In this document: positions 16,508-25,401 of the stretch, one piece after another | Layout: every line of letters starts with the position of its first letter | Numbering within the stretch: the stretch's first letter is position 1 | Assembly: GCA_045123575.1 (NCBI GenBank) | Contig: JBGVKG010000005.1 | Span: 1-64,000 of the forward strand | Direction: 5' to 3' | Origin: SVEL01 sp045123575 | Lineage (GTDB): Bacteria > Bacillota > Clostridia > Lachnospirales > Lachnospiraceae | DNA length: 64,000 nt | The notes under the pieces: generated by a model | The model's input: only the letters and a program-made list of their open reading frames with translations | Told to the model about the DNA's origin: nothing | The model's database searches: none | Program-made: the position numbers and the translations under genes

Positions 16508-19108
16508 TTAAAATATCAATGTTGTCTTTTTATGCAGCTTAACCTGATTTGCTTCCTTATTTCTATTTGCCATAGTATAAGCTTCTACCGCATCTCTTTC
16601 TTCTTTTCCGACCTCTTCATCAGATTCTATGATAACATTATTCTCATCATCGTTTTTCAAGAATATTACACTATCTGCCCTCAATACCTTCAATGCCTTT
16701 ATCTGCACTGTAACATCATGATAATCCTTCTTATCTATATTATCTAAAACTATCATAACATTTTTATTACCGCTGGTAGCTTTTACTACAGAATATCTGT
16801 TAGGCTCAGCTCCCATTAACTTTGTAACCATAACAGAATATACCACATACATGATAGGTGATAACACCATAACTCCTGCCATCATAAACAGCTCAATCAT
16901 TGTCAAGCTAGTTAATGAGAAAAAGCCTCCTGCAAATACTACAGCTATAGCAAATGCTGATGCAAGTAAACCGCACATTACCTTTCTTATGGTATTAAAT
17001 GGCATACATATCTTATAAAGATGTATCGCCGATGCTATGGCCAAGCCAAAGAATGCCATTGTACATCTTTCCTGCACACTAGCACCCACTATATATGCAA
17101 GTACCTGTGTCAAAAGAACATTTGTAACTACAAGCGCTCCTGCCGGAATAGCCATTCGCATAACATTTTCAAAGAATGAGCCTTTTATTCTATTAAGATT
17201 TGGCTCTAAAGCTAATACAAGCGAAGGTAAACCTATACTCAACGAACCTACAAGTGTAATCTGTATAGACTCAAATGGATAGCTAAACGGTAATAACACA
17301 AATAATACCGCCAATATAGTTGAGTAGATTGTTTTATTAATATACAATGACGCTGAACGCTGTATATTGTTTATAGTTTTTCTTCCCTCTGCTACTACAG
17401 CCGGCATATGTGCAAAATTCGAATCAAGTAACACAAGCTGTGACACTGTTCTAGCAGCATCTGAACCAGACTCCATAGCTATACTACAGTCAGCCTCTTT
17501 AAGTGCCATTACATCATTTACACCATCTCCAGTCATAGCTACTGTATGTCCTGCATCCTTTAATGCCTTTACTATAATTAACTTCTGATTAGGCGTAACT
17601 CTACCAAACACTGAATATTTAAGAGCTGCCTCTCTTACTTCATCATCTGTCACAAGTGTAGATGCATCTATACAATTATCAGCATCTATAAGACCAGCTT
17701 TCTTTGCAATATTGGCAACAGTCACTGGATTATCTCCTGATATAACCTTAAGATTAACTCCCTGACTATGGAAATATGCCAATGTATCCTTTGCCTCATC
17801 TCTTATTTTATCACTTATAAGTAAGAACGCTATTATGTGACCATTATCTTTAGCAAGAGTCAACACTCTTAAGCCCTTTGCTGAATAATCAGCCACCATC
17901 TTTTTAATATCTTCACTGCTATCAGGTGCTATGAACTCCAATGCACCAAAATAGAAAGTTCCTTCCTCTTTAAAAGTAACAGCACTGCGCTTTTTAGCTG
18001 ATGAGAAATCCTCTTTAGATACAACCTTGTACGCCCATTTATCTTCCTCAAAAGTTTCTGCAAATCTACGAACAGCATCAAAAGTTGGATTATTATCATC
18101 TAAGGCATTTGTATATGCCTTCATTAGCTTACCTATATGTTCTCTGTTATAAGTCTCATCTATTGTTACTATATCTTCCACAACCATTGTGCCTTCTGTA
18201 ATTGTGCCTGTTTTATCCAGACATAATACATCTACTCTCGCAAGGGTTTCTATACAGTACATTTCTTGAACCAGGGTCTGCTGTGTTCCCATTCGTATAA
18301 CACTGACAGCCAGCACCATACTTATCAGCAATATAAGACCTGATGGTATCATACCTATAACTGCTGCCACCATAGCCACTACAGACTCCGTCATATTCTG
18401 TCCCAATCGCAGCTGATTTAAGAATAAAAGTGTAGCAACTGGTATAAGCGCTATAGTTACTATCTTTATAATAAGTTTAACTGACTTAAGTATCTCAGAA
18501 TTAGGCTTTTTTATGTATTTAGCTTGTCCTACAATCTTATTCACATAATTTTCTTTACCTACATGAATAACCTTTGCCTTAACACTTCCTGACACAAGGA
18601 AACTGCCTGATAAGATCTCATCTCCCGGCTTTTTATGTATAGGGTCAGCCTCTCCTGTAAGCAAGCTTTCATTTACTTGACATTCGCCTTCAACAATAAC
18701 TGCATCTGCGCATATTTGATAACCATTCTTTAATTGCATAAGGTCATCCATTACAATATCATCGACCTTAATACTAGAAATCTTGCCATCTCTAATAACA
18801 TCCGCATGTGGTGCTGATAATAAAGACAGCTTATCTATTACCCTTTTTGAACGTATTTCCTGTACAACACCGATAATAATATTCCAAAGAACAACTCCTA
18901 AAAATAGCATATTTTTGTATGAGCCAACTAAAAATACACATAGCGCCAAGAATATATTCACACCATTAAACAGTGTAAATACATTTGAACTTACAATCTG
19001 TCCAATAGTCTTTGTCTTTACATTACAGTTATCATTTACCTGTCCCGTTTTTATACGATTGTCTACCTCACTGGCAGTCAATCCATTTTTAGCATAATTA
19101 GCATCCAT
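16508..19108 (-). CDS. P-type cation-transporting ATPase (CtpE-like)
   Basis: 866 aa P-type ATPase. Visible features in order are N-terminal LTASEVDNR and TNxF-like helices, the actuator loop LTGEADP, the phosphorylation site CLDKTGT (about residue 305), the nucleotide-binding core, the hinge MTGDGVNDVMALKEADCSIAM, and six C-terminal helices. Overall order and length resemble the CtpE branch, linked in mycobacteria to calcium uptake; the ion here is inferred only. GGGAG precedes the ATG at 19108; an upstream in-frame start at 19129 is less likely. It lies 33 bases upstream of the polysaccharide deacetylase stop region, in the same direction. Confidence 0.87.
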   Translation of the reverse strand: MDANYAKNGLTASEVDNRIKTGQVNDNCNVKTKTIGQIVSSNVFTLFNGVNIFLALCVFLVGSYKNMLFLGVVLWNIIIGVVQEIRSKRVIDKLSLLSAPHADVIRDGKISSIKVDDIVMDDLMQLKNGYQICADAVIVEGECQVNESLLTGEADPIHKKPGDEILSGSFLVSGSVKAKVIHVGKENYVNKIVGQAKYIKKPNSEILKSVKLIIKIVTIALIPVATLLFLNQLRLGQNMTESVVAMVAAVIGMIPSGLILLISMVLAVSVIRMGTQQTLVQEMYCIETLARVDVLCLDKTGTITEGTMVVEDIVTIDETYNREHIGKLMKAYTNALDDNNPTFDAVRRFAETFEEDKWAYKVVSKEDFSSAKKRSAVTFKEEGTFYFGALEFIAPDSSEDIKKMVADYSAKGLRVLTLAKDNGHIIAFLLISDKIRDEAKDTLAYFHSQGVNLKVISGDNPVTVANIAKKAGLIDADNCIDASTLVTDDEVREAALKYSVFGRVTPNQKLIIVKALKDAGHTVAMTGDGVNDVMALKEADCSIAMESGSDAARTVSQLVLLDSNFAHMPAVVAEGRKTINNIQRSASLYINKTIYSTILAVLFVLLPFSYPFESIQITLVGSLSIGLPSLVLALEPNLNRIKGSFFENVMRMAIPAGALVVTNVLLTQVLAYIVGASVQERCTMAFFGLAIASAIHLYKICMPFNTIRKVMCGLLASAFAIAVVFAGGFFSLTSLTMIELFMMAGVMVLSPIMYVVYSVMVTKLMGAEPNRYSVVKATSGNKNVMIVLDNIDKKDYHDVTVQIKALKVLRADSVIFLKNDDENNVIIESDEEVGKEERDAVEAYTMANRNKEANQVKLHKKTTLIF

Positions 19109-19140
19109 TTTATTCTCCCTACAATTCATTTGCGTACATC

Positions 19141-20820
19141 TTAATTATTTACTCTCTGGTGAACCATCGGAGTAGTTTCATCCATAGGCAAGAATGTATA
19201 CCCATTGGCTAATCCCCATGCCAGTATTTCCTCAACAGCCTCCACACTAAACTTCTTAATATCATGCTGAAGTACTATGGAAACATTATTCCTCTTCATT
19301 CCCGCAATAACATTAGCTGCAACCTGTGCTGTTGATGTAGTTCCACCTGCATCACCACTGCTTACATTCCAATCACAGTAAAGAAATCCATGATATGCCA
19401 AACTTTTTGACAATGTCGTCATTATACCTTTGCAATACTGTCTACTTTTAGTATTAGATGTACCGCCTGGGAATCTAACTATTGTAGACCTCTGCCCTGT
19501 CTGCTTATATACCAAATCACTGATTTTCTGCAAGTCTGCATAATAAGATTCTTCACTTGAATATATACTCCACTGATGAGTATAAGTATGTAATGCAATA
19601 GTATGACCCCTTCTATATGTCTCTCCAATCATATTGTGATAAGCTGATTTCTGACCAGTTACGAAAAAAGTAGCCTTTACACCATACTTATCTAATATAT
19701 CAAGTAAATCATCTGTATATGGGCCAGGACCATCATCAAATGTAAGATAAACTACCTTATTACCTGGATTAACTGGTGTTGCGACCATCTGCTTTTCGTA
19801 TACATAAACCTTCCTAGTAGCTGTAACACTATTGCCTGCTGCGTCTTTCACTGTATAAGTTAATGTGTATGTTCCCGTCTTAGATGTATCCACGTTACCT
19901 GATACTGTAACATTTTTTGATATATCTCCATCTACATTATCATTTGCCTTATAGCCACCATCACTAAAAGAATCACCTAACTTTATATACTGTGTTCCAC
20001 CTAATAATGTAATAGTAGGTGCAGTAATGTCAGAAACCTTTACATTTCTAATAATCTCAGTCACATTTCCTGCACTATCCTTAACCTTGTAAGTTATAGG
20101 ATATGTTCCATAATTATTAATATCAACAGTACCTACAACCTCTACTGTAGATGTAATATCTCCATCACATTCGTCTGTAGCTGTATAACCTGCATCCACA
20201 TACTCTAGTCCAATGCCTGTTATCACCTCAGACTCTCCCTTTAATGTAATAACAGGTGCAATAACATCCTTATACACAATATCCCTTGTAACACTTGTCT
20301 CGTTACCAGAGCTATCCTTTACTGTATATACTATCTTCCCATTTTCTTCAACTCTAGATACTAGAGCTGTAACATCTCCATCATAATTATCTACCGCTTT
20401 AAAGCCTTCCTCCTCATATACACCTACAGGACTTGTAAAATATCCAGGAACCGTTTCAAGTTCTATAACTGGTGCTACTGTGTCCTTAACAACTACAGTC
20501 ACAGACAGTTTCTTAGATACTCCCTTATGCTCTGCTATATAGGTAACTTCATAGCTTCCAATAGTATTAAAATCCACATCTCCCTCTATCTTTGCTTTTA
20601 CCTCTACGCCCTTTTTGTCAAATATAGTACCACTATATTTAGCTATAACCTTTGGCTCGCTTTCACCATATTCCATTGTGATAGTCTGTCCATTCTCTAT
20701 ATCAAAACTTATAGAATACTTATTAACAAATAATAATGTTAAAAAAGCAATCAAACAAAGACTGAATATACCAGATACCACTCCTATAATTATTTTTTTC
20801 TTCTGTGTCATATTTTTCAT
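19141..20820 (-). CDS. Secreted polysaccharide deacetylase with Ig-like DUF5011 repeats
   Basis: 559 aa. An N-terminal membrane segment (about 9-31) is followed by four Ig-like modules, three of them clear DUF5011 domains (APVITLKG...DGDITSTV pattern), and then a NodB homology domain (about 355-545). NodB metal and catalytic motifs are present: TFDDGPGPYT with the catalytic Asp, HTYTH with the two His ligands, and RFPGG. The likely role is deacetylation of peptidoglycan or another cell-wall glycan, anchored at the membrane. ATG choice is uncertain (20820 or 20811). A five-base tandem repeat lies directly upstream of the weak AGGCAGG ribosome site. Confidence 0.87.
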   Translation of the reverse strand: MKNMTQKKKIIIGVVSGIFSLCLIAFLTLLFVNKYSISFDIENGQTITMEYGESEPKVIAKYSGTIFDKKGVEVKAKIEGDVDFNTIGSYEVTYIAEHKGVSKKLSVTVVVKDTVAPVIELETVPGYFTSPVGVYEEEGFKAVDNYDGDVTALVSRVEENGKIVYTVKDSSGNETSVTRDIVYKDVIAPVITLKGESEVITGIGLEYVDAGYTATDECDGDITSTVEVVGTVDINNYGTYPITYKVKDSAGNVTEIIRNVKVSDITAPTITLLGGTQYIKLGDSFSDGGYKANDNVDGDISKNVTVSGNVDTSKTGTYTLTYTVKDAAGNSVTATRKVYVYEKQMVATPVNPGNKVVYLTFDDGPGPYTDDLLDILDKYGVKATFFVTGQKSAYHNMIGETYRRGHTIALHTYTHQWSIYSSEESYYADLQKISDLVYKQTGQRSTIVRFPGGTSNTKSRQYCKGIMTTLSKSLAYHGFLYCDWNVSSGDAGGTTSTAQVAANVIAGMKRNNVSIVLQHDIKKFSVEAVEEILAWGLANGYTFLPMDETTPMVHQRVNN

Positions 20821-20825
20821 CCTGC

Positions 20826-20855
20826 CTTATCTTATTTTATCTTATCTTATCTTCA
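20826..20855. repeat. Pentanucleotide tandem repeat upstream of the deacetylase
   Basis: Six units of CTTAT (third unit TTTAT), i.e. ATAAG repeats on the coding strand, ending five bases before the start codon region. It lies between the ribosome site and any promoter, so unit gain or loss would shift spacing by five bases. Confidence 0.8.
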
Positions 20856-20876
20856 TGCATCAAAATTGACTTTTAA

Positions 20877-22154
20877 CTAGCACTGCATCATCATATCTAT
20901 AATAGTCTGGTTAGTTTCTCGCATACCATCCTTACCTAGACATCCTACATTCTTAATCGTTGCATCAACACCCTTGGCTACGATTCCGTCGCCACCGTAA
21001 AACTGCTGACCATTTCTATACATTTCAAATCCTAAAATACCTGCGTCTACCGCCATGGCTATCTTGGCTGCACAGGAAGCCTTCGCTCCGTCACAGACCA
21101 TACCAGATACTATAGCCAGTGCATTTACAACTGTATGCTTAATCTCTGTATAGCCATAGCCCTGTATGTATGTGATGCCTGCTCCTGCGGCTGCTCCTGC
21201 ACTAACAGCTCCACAATACGCTGATAATCTGCCAATGCCACTCTTTTGATATATAGCTACAAGATTAGACAACACTAAAGCTCTATACAGTTTCTCCTCG
21301 CTAACTTTAAACTCCTTGGCATACTCTATAACAGGCATACAACAAGTAATACCTTGATTTCCACTACCTGAATTGATGATAACTGGCATCTCACATCCGT
21401 TCATACGAGCATCCGAACCGGCAGCAGCCATAGCCTTTGCTCTAGTTCTTACAGAATCACCTTCCATCTTCATCAACACCTTACCAATATTGGCACCATA
21501 ATCAGCTCGCATACCCTCCTCTGATATGGCAGTGTTATATCTAATCTGTCTAGCTATAACCTCTCGTACATCCTCTATATCAACCATATCTACGAACTCG
21601 CAGATATCCTTCATATTCATAATGCTTCTGTCTGTAAGTCCCTCTTCATTCTCATCCATAACTGGTACATCTAACAAGACTTCCTCGTCTTTTTTTACAT
21701 ACACAATATTGGTATGATAATTTGCTATCCTTACTGTTGCACTATGCTCATCTTTATACATAGTAACCTTTATATCAAATGTCAATCCACTATCTGAACA
21801 AGATATTTCTATCGGTGTAGTATCTAAAAATGTCTTAATGTTCTCTACCTGTTCCTCTGAAACATTTGCTATAACCTCAAGCTCCTTTGAAGCATCACCA
21901 GCCACTGCACCAGCCGCAACAGCCGCACCTATTCCCTTTAAATGATTTGTATTTGGAACTATTACTGACTTTACATTCTTAATAATACTTCCACTTGCAT
22001 CCACTCGTATCTTATCTGGTAGTTGTCCCAATACGTCCTTTGCCTTGGCCGCCGCATAAGCAAGGGCAATTGGCTCTGTACAACCCATAGCAGGAACAAG
22101 TTCCTCTTTTAATATCTTTATATATGCATCATAACTTTCTTTCGTAATACTCAT
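20877..22154 (-). CDS. cyuA: L-cysteine desulfidase / serine dehydratase alpha-like protein (CyuA, UPF0597)
   Basis: 425 aa protein of the UPF0597/YhaM family, whose characterised members are Fe-S dependent L-cysteine desulfidases that release sulfide, ammonia and pyruvate. Conserved landmarks are VPAMGCTEPIALAYAAA near the N terminus (candidate cluster Cys), NSGSGNQG (about 270) and CDGAKASCAAKIAM near the C terminus (two candidate cluster Cys). The family is also annotated as serine dehydratase subunit alpha, so L-serine could be the substrate. GAGAAAC precedes the ATG. No transporter gene (cyuP) is adjacent. Confidence 0.82.
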   Translation of the reverse strand: MSITKESYDAYIKILKEELVPAMGCTEPIALAYAAAKAKDVLGQLPDKIRVDASGSIIKNVKSVIVPNTNHLKGIGAAVAAGAVAGDASKELEVIANVSEEQVENIKTFLDTTPIEISCSDSGLTFDIKVTMYKDEHSATVRIANYHTNIVYVKKDEEVLLDVPVMDENEEGLTDRSIMNMKDICEFVDMVDIEDVREVIARQIRYNTAISEEGMRADYGANIGKVLMKMEGDSVRTRAKAMAAAGSDARMNGCEMPVIINSGSGNQGITCCMPVIEYAKEFKVSEEKLYRALVLSNLVAIYQKSGIGRLSAYCGAVSAGAAAGAGITYIQGYGYTEIKHTVVNALAIVSGMVCDGAKASCAAKIAMAVDAGILGFEMYRNGQQFYGGDGIVAKGVDATIKNVGCLGKDGMRETNQTIIDMMMQC

Positions 22155-22276
22155 AGTTTCTCCTTTACAAACGAATTGGTCTACACATTCATGACCCCAT
22201 AATACTTTATTTTACTAAATTTCCCAGCATTTTTCAAACCTTTTTATATAAAAGACGTTTGAAGAACTTTCCTCGA

Positions 22277-22309
22277 TAAAAATAGAAGCCCTGTTCATTA
22301 CAAGGCTTC
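22277..22309 (-). terminator. Intrinsic terminator of the thiamine-precursor transport operon
   Basis: GAAGCC (22285-22290) pairs with GGCTTC (22304-22309); on the minus strand a TATTTTTAT tract follows. The 5' arm includes the last codons of the ATPase gene. Confidence 0.7.
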
Positions 22310-23032
22310 CATAATTGTGCGTTTATAGTTGATATATTCAGTTGTAAATTCTATATCCGGTCTATTTTTAAGGCTCTTATCGATATTTATATGCTTTATT
22401 ACCTTACCCGGCTTACCTGACAGTACATATATTCTGTCTGATAGCCTTATGGCTTCATCAATATCATGTGTAATAAATATGGTTGACATATCTATCTTTT
22501 TCATCACATCTAAGTACCAGTTATGCATATTGTGCTTTGTCAGAGTATCTAATGCCGAAAATGGTTCATCTAACAAAGATACACCTTTAGACGACATGTA
22601 TGTTCTAAGCAAAGCTACTCTTTGCCTCATACCACCCGATAACTGACATGGATATTTGTCCTCACAACCATCTAGTCCAAAATCAGCAAATAGAGTAGAC
22701 ACTTTCTCTCTTGCATCTGCCCTTTTCATTCCTTTTATAGTTAAGGGCAATGCCGCATTATCTATTATCTTTTTATGTTCTAACAGCAAATCCTTTTGCA
22801 ACATATAGCTTATATGACCTGGCTTTCCAGTAACATCCATATCATCTAGGTATACCTTGCCTTCATCTGGTTCTAACAATCCAGACAACACATTAAAAAG
22901 TGTAGTCTTTCCCACACCACTGACACCTAACAGCGCCACTATCTCGCCTTTATGAAGTTCTATACTCACATCTTCTATAATAGATTCGCCTTCAAATTGC
23001 TTGGTTATACCCGAAGCCTTTAGTACGCACAT
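22298..23032 (-). CDS. thiZ: ABC transporter ATP-binding protein, thiamine precursor uptake
   Basis: 244 aa ATPase with Walker A GVSGVGKTTL (about 37-46), signature LSGGMRQR and Walker B SLLDEPFSALD, plus the switch His in ITHD. This is the nitrate/sulfonate/taurine-type clade used for pyrimidine precursor import. It is the last gene of the leftward operon behind a TPP riboswitch, 12 bases after the binding-protein gene, so it should energise uptake of hydroxymethylpyrimidine or a formylaminopyrimidine. Confidence 0.88.
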   Translation of the reverse strand: MCVLKASGITKQFEGESIIEDVSIELHKGEIVALLGVSGVGKTTLFNVLSGLLEPDEGKVYLDDMDVTGKPGHISYMLQKDLLLEHKKIIDNAALPLTIKGMKRADAREKVSTLFADFGLDGCEDKYPCQLSGGMRQRVALLRTYMSSKGVSLLDEPFSALDTLTKHNMHNWYLDVMKKIDMSTIFITHDIDEAIRLSDRIYVLSGKPGKVIKHINIDKSLKNRPDIEFTTEYINYKRTIMEAL

Positions 23033-23044
23033 TGCCCTACTCCT

Positions 23045-24079
23045 TTACTGAATATATTGATTGGTATATCCTTTGCCAGTCAGATTATGCTTTGTAAGCT
23101 TATTTTCATATAGCCATGTATAAAATCTGTTCCACCTATCACCATCAATGATACCAAACTGTGTTGCACCATCTATATATCTGGCAGATATCCATTCCTG
23201 ACTTCTATATACCAGTTCTTTATTGGACTGTAATGAACCTGTAGAATCGCCTGCTATAAGCATATCTGCCGCTTCCTTATAATTATCTACAGCGTATTCA
23301 TAACCCTTTTTTGTTGCCTCCATAAAGCTTTTTGCCACTTCTGGATATTTCTTCAAAAAATCATTATTAGCCAGTATAATTGGTGTGTAATAGTCAAGTT
23401 CTTCGCTAAAATCCTTAAAATACCACACATCTGTATCAAGTTTTTGAAGCTCAGCATTAATGCCTGACCAGCCGTAGAATATCCATACTGCATCTGTCTG
23501 CTTTGCTCTAAGAGCTGCTGGCTCATCAGTTATCACATTAGGAATCAGCTTAACCTTGCTAAAATCAGCTCCATTTTTCTCCATAACATGTTCTATCATA
23601 GCAAGTTCAATAGGCGAATCCCATGTAGAATACTTCTTGCCTTCTAGTCCTGCCGGTGTGTCTAGCCCCTCACCCTTTCTTGATATTATACAAGACGTAT
23701 TATGCTGAAGTATAGCCGCAACCGCAGTTACCTCCAATGGCTTATCCATATCAAGAGCTGCTGCAATAGTATCCTGTGCATCTATTGCAAACTGTGCTTG
23801 ACCTGACGCAAGACAAGCTGCTGCTCCGCCCTCTGGTGGCTGCACAATATTGATGTCTATGCCCACCTCTTTATAATATCCAAGTGCATCTGCCACATAG
23901 AAACCTGTGTGATTTGTATTAGGTGTCCAGTCAAGACACAACGTAATCTCTACAAGCCCATCAGCATTTTTCTTTAATTCTCCATCATTTTTGTTACAAG
24001 AAAGCATAAGTCCTATACACATTATAATAATTGCACCTAAACCTAAATGCTTTCCCTTTAATCTATTTCTTATATTCAT
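23045..24079 (-). CDS. thiY: Substrate-binding lipoprotein, HMP/thiamine precursor (NMT1/THI5 family)
   Basis: 344 aa lipoprotein: a hydrophobic signal ending in the lipobox LMLSC (Cys at about 28), then the NMT1/THI5-type solute-binding fold. The segment LCLDWTPNTNHTGFYVADALGYY and PPEGGAAACLASGQ match the family's pyrimidine-binding region. Family members bind HMP or its degradation products from thiamine. The gene overlaps the permease gene stop by a few bases and is co-transcribed behind the TPP riboswitch. Confidence 0.88.
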   Translation of the reverse strand: MNIRNRLKGKHLGLGAIIIMCIGLMLSCNKNDGELKKNADGLVEITLCLDWTPNTNHTGFYVADALGYYKEVGIDINIVQPPEGGAAACLASGQAQFAIDAQDTIAAALDMDKPLEVTAVAAILQHNTSCIISRKGEGLDTPAGLEGKKYSTWDSPIELAMIEHVMEKNGADFSKVKLIPNVITDEPAALRAKQTDAVWIFYGWSGINAELQKLDTDVWYFKDFSEELDYYTPIILANNDFLKKYPEVAKSFMEATKKGYEYAVDNYKEAADMLIAGDSTGSLQSNKELVYRSQEWISARYIDGATQFGIIDGDRWNRFYTWLYENKLTKHNLTGKGYTNQYIQ

Positions 24080-24890
24080 TTTGTTTATCTCCTCTTCTTA
24101 ACCTATCCCATGGCATAGCTACGTATTTAATCACATTAACAAGCCACATAAGAAGCAGACTTACAACCACAATAAAAATAATTACTGCAAACATCTTATC
24201 AAAAGCATATGCCTTTCGCACTCTAGTCATATATACACCTAGACCCTCAAATCCACCTAGCCACTCGGATATAACGGCTCCTACTACAGCATAGGACACA
24301 GACACTTTTAGTCCTGAAAAAAAGTATGGCAAAGCAGACGGTAGCTTAAGCTTCGTATATATGTTCCATCTACCAGCTCCCATAGATTTTATAAGGTTAA
24401 TATAATCCTTATCAACACTCTTGTATCCATCTAGCAAACTTATGGCTATAGGAAAAAATGTTGTCAACGCTACAAGTGTAATCTTTGGCTCCATATCGAA
24501 TCCCATCCACAGCACTAGCAATGGCGCTATAGCTATAGTTGGAATGGTCTGAGTAATAATCATAATAGGATATAACGCCTTGTCCATAAACTTCCATCTA
24601 TCCATAGCCGTAGCTATAACAAGCGCAAATACTATACCCACAAACAAGCCTAAAAATGCCTCTGTTAATGTTACCTGTGCGTGACTCATTATAATATCAA
24701 AGTCATCCACAAAAGCAGATACAACTGACATTGGACTAGGCAACATATACGATGGTACTATCTTAGATACGCTTAGAATATGCCAAAGTAATATTATCGC
24801 TGCTATTGATATTATTGCTGGTATTTTATTGATGATGTTTTGTAACCTTCTTCTCAATGGTAAGTACATCTCCTTCTGTTTTATATGCAA
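24063..24890 (-). CDS. thiX: ABC transporter permease, thiamine precursor uptake
   Basis: 275 aa BPD-type permease with six predicted helices and the EAA-loop region SLLDGYKSVDKDYINLIKSMGAGRWNIYTKLKLPSALPYF. It is the membrane component for the adjacent thiY/thiZ-like genes. The start is uncertain: the ATG at 24890 overlaps the upstream gene by about 65 bases, while the next ATG at 24869 directly abuts an AAGGAG sequence, so a start near 24869 is also plausible. Confidence 0.87.
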   Translation of the reverse strand: MHIKQKEMYLPLRRRLQNIINKIPAIISIAAIILLWHILSVSKIVPSYMLPSPMSVVSAFVDDFDIIMSHAQVTLTEAFLGLFVGIVFALVIATAMDRWKFMDKALYPIMIITQTIPTIAIAPLLVLWMGFDMEPKITLVALTTFFPIAISLLDGYKSVDKDYINLIKSMGAGRWNIYTKLKLPSALPYFFSGLKVSVSYAVVGAVISEWLGGFEGLGVYMTRVRKAYAFDKMFAVIIFIVVVSLLLMWLVNVIKYVAMPWDRLRRGDKQNEYKK

Positions 24891-25122
24891 TCTTAACGTA
24901 TGTATTCATACTCTTGCATCCTGCCTTAGCTGCTACTATTTGACAGTTCTTAACTACATCCATCAGTTCATCATAATCTCCCTCGATAGATGTTTCACAT
25001 GGACCAACATAATAACTTAATCCTGTCGATTTAATATAATCGATTACCGCATCAACTATGCGAATAACCTCATTTTCATCTTGTGTTCCAGGTAATACCT
25101 GAATAGCAACACTTGCATTCAT
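24826..25122 (-). CDS. MTH1187/YkoF-type thiamine-binding domain protein (DUF77)
   Basis: 98 aa protein of the DUF77 (thiamine-binding, MTH1187) family: SVAIQVLPGTQ at the N terminus, then GPCETSIEGDYDELMDVV, giving the ferredoxin-like alpha/beta fold. GGAGGAAA precedes the ATG at 25122. It is the first gene of the TPP-riboswitch operon and overlaps the permease gene, so a cytoplasmic thiamine or HMP binding/buffering role linked to the transporter is likely. The biochemical role of the family remains poorly defined. Confidence 0.85.
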   Translation of the reverse strand: MNASVAIQVLPGTQDENEVIRIVDAVIDYIKSTGLSYYVGPCETSIEGDYDELMDVVKNCQIVAAKAGCKSMNTYVKIAYKTEGDVLTIEKKVTKHHQ

Positions 25123-25146
25123 ATTATTTCCTCCTTGCATAATGAT

Positions 25147-25201
25147 AAAAAAAGAGCTCTTTTTAATGAGTAGTATTTTCCTACCTGCATTAAAAAAAGC
25201 T
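25147..25201 (-). terminator. Riboswitch expression-platform terminator
   Basis: On the minus strand AGCTTTTTTTAATG (from 25201) pairs with CATTAAAAAGAGCT (to 25155) with one G-U pair, followed by seven T residues. It lies between the TPP aptamer and the first gene, consistent with transcriptional attenuation by TPP. Confidence 0.85.
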
Positions 25202-25220
25202 AGTATTTTATATGCAATCT

Positions 25221-25303
25221 TCACTTCCTACGTCGGTATGAACCGCATCAGGTTAACGGGTCCGACCACTAAGTCATCTCAGCCGCGTACGCGACACCCC
25301 GGG
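25221..25303 (-). ncRNA. TPP riboswitch (THI element)
   Basis: On the minus strand the conserved TPP aptamer cores are visible: GGGGTG at the 5' side, CTGAGATGA (pyrimidine-sensing helix) and CCTGATGCGGTTCATACCG (pyrophosphate-sensing helix), closing with CGTAGGAAGTG. It precedes the thiamine-precursor transport operon and is followed by a terminator hairpin. Confidence 0.96.
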
Positions 25304-25364
25304 AAAATATCTATTCAATTTATAATCGCAGTTACAAGTAACTACGATTCACATGTACCCACGT

Positions 25365-25393
25365 AGTATACACTATACCACCATCATTTGCAA
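25365..25393 (-). promoter_or_regulatory. Sigma-A promoter of the thi transport operon
   Basis: Minus strand TTGCAA (25388-25393), 17-base spacer, TATACT (25365-25370), just upstream of the TPP riboswitch leader. A small hairpin AATCGTAGTTAC...GTAACTGCGATT (25322-25350) lies between promoter and aptamer. Confidence 0.7.
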
Positions 25394-25401
25394 GTGGTAT
25401 C

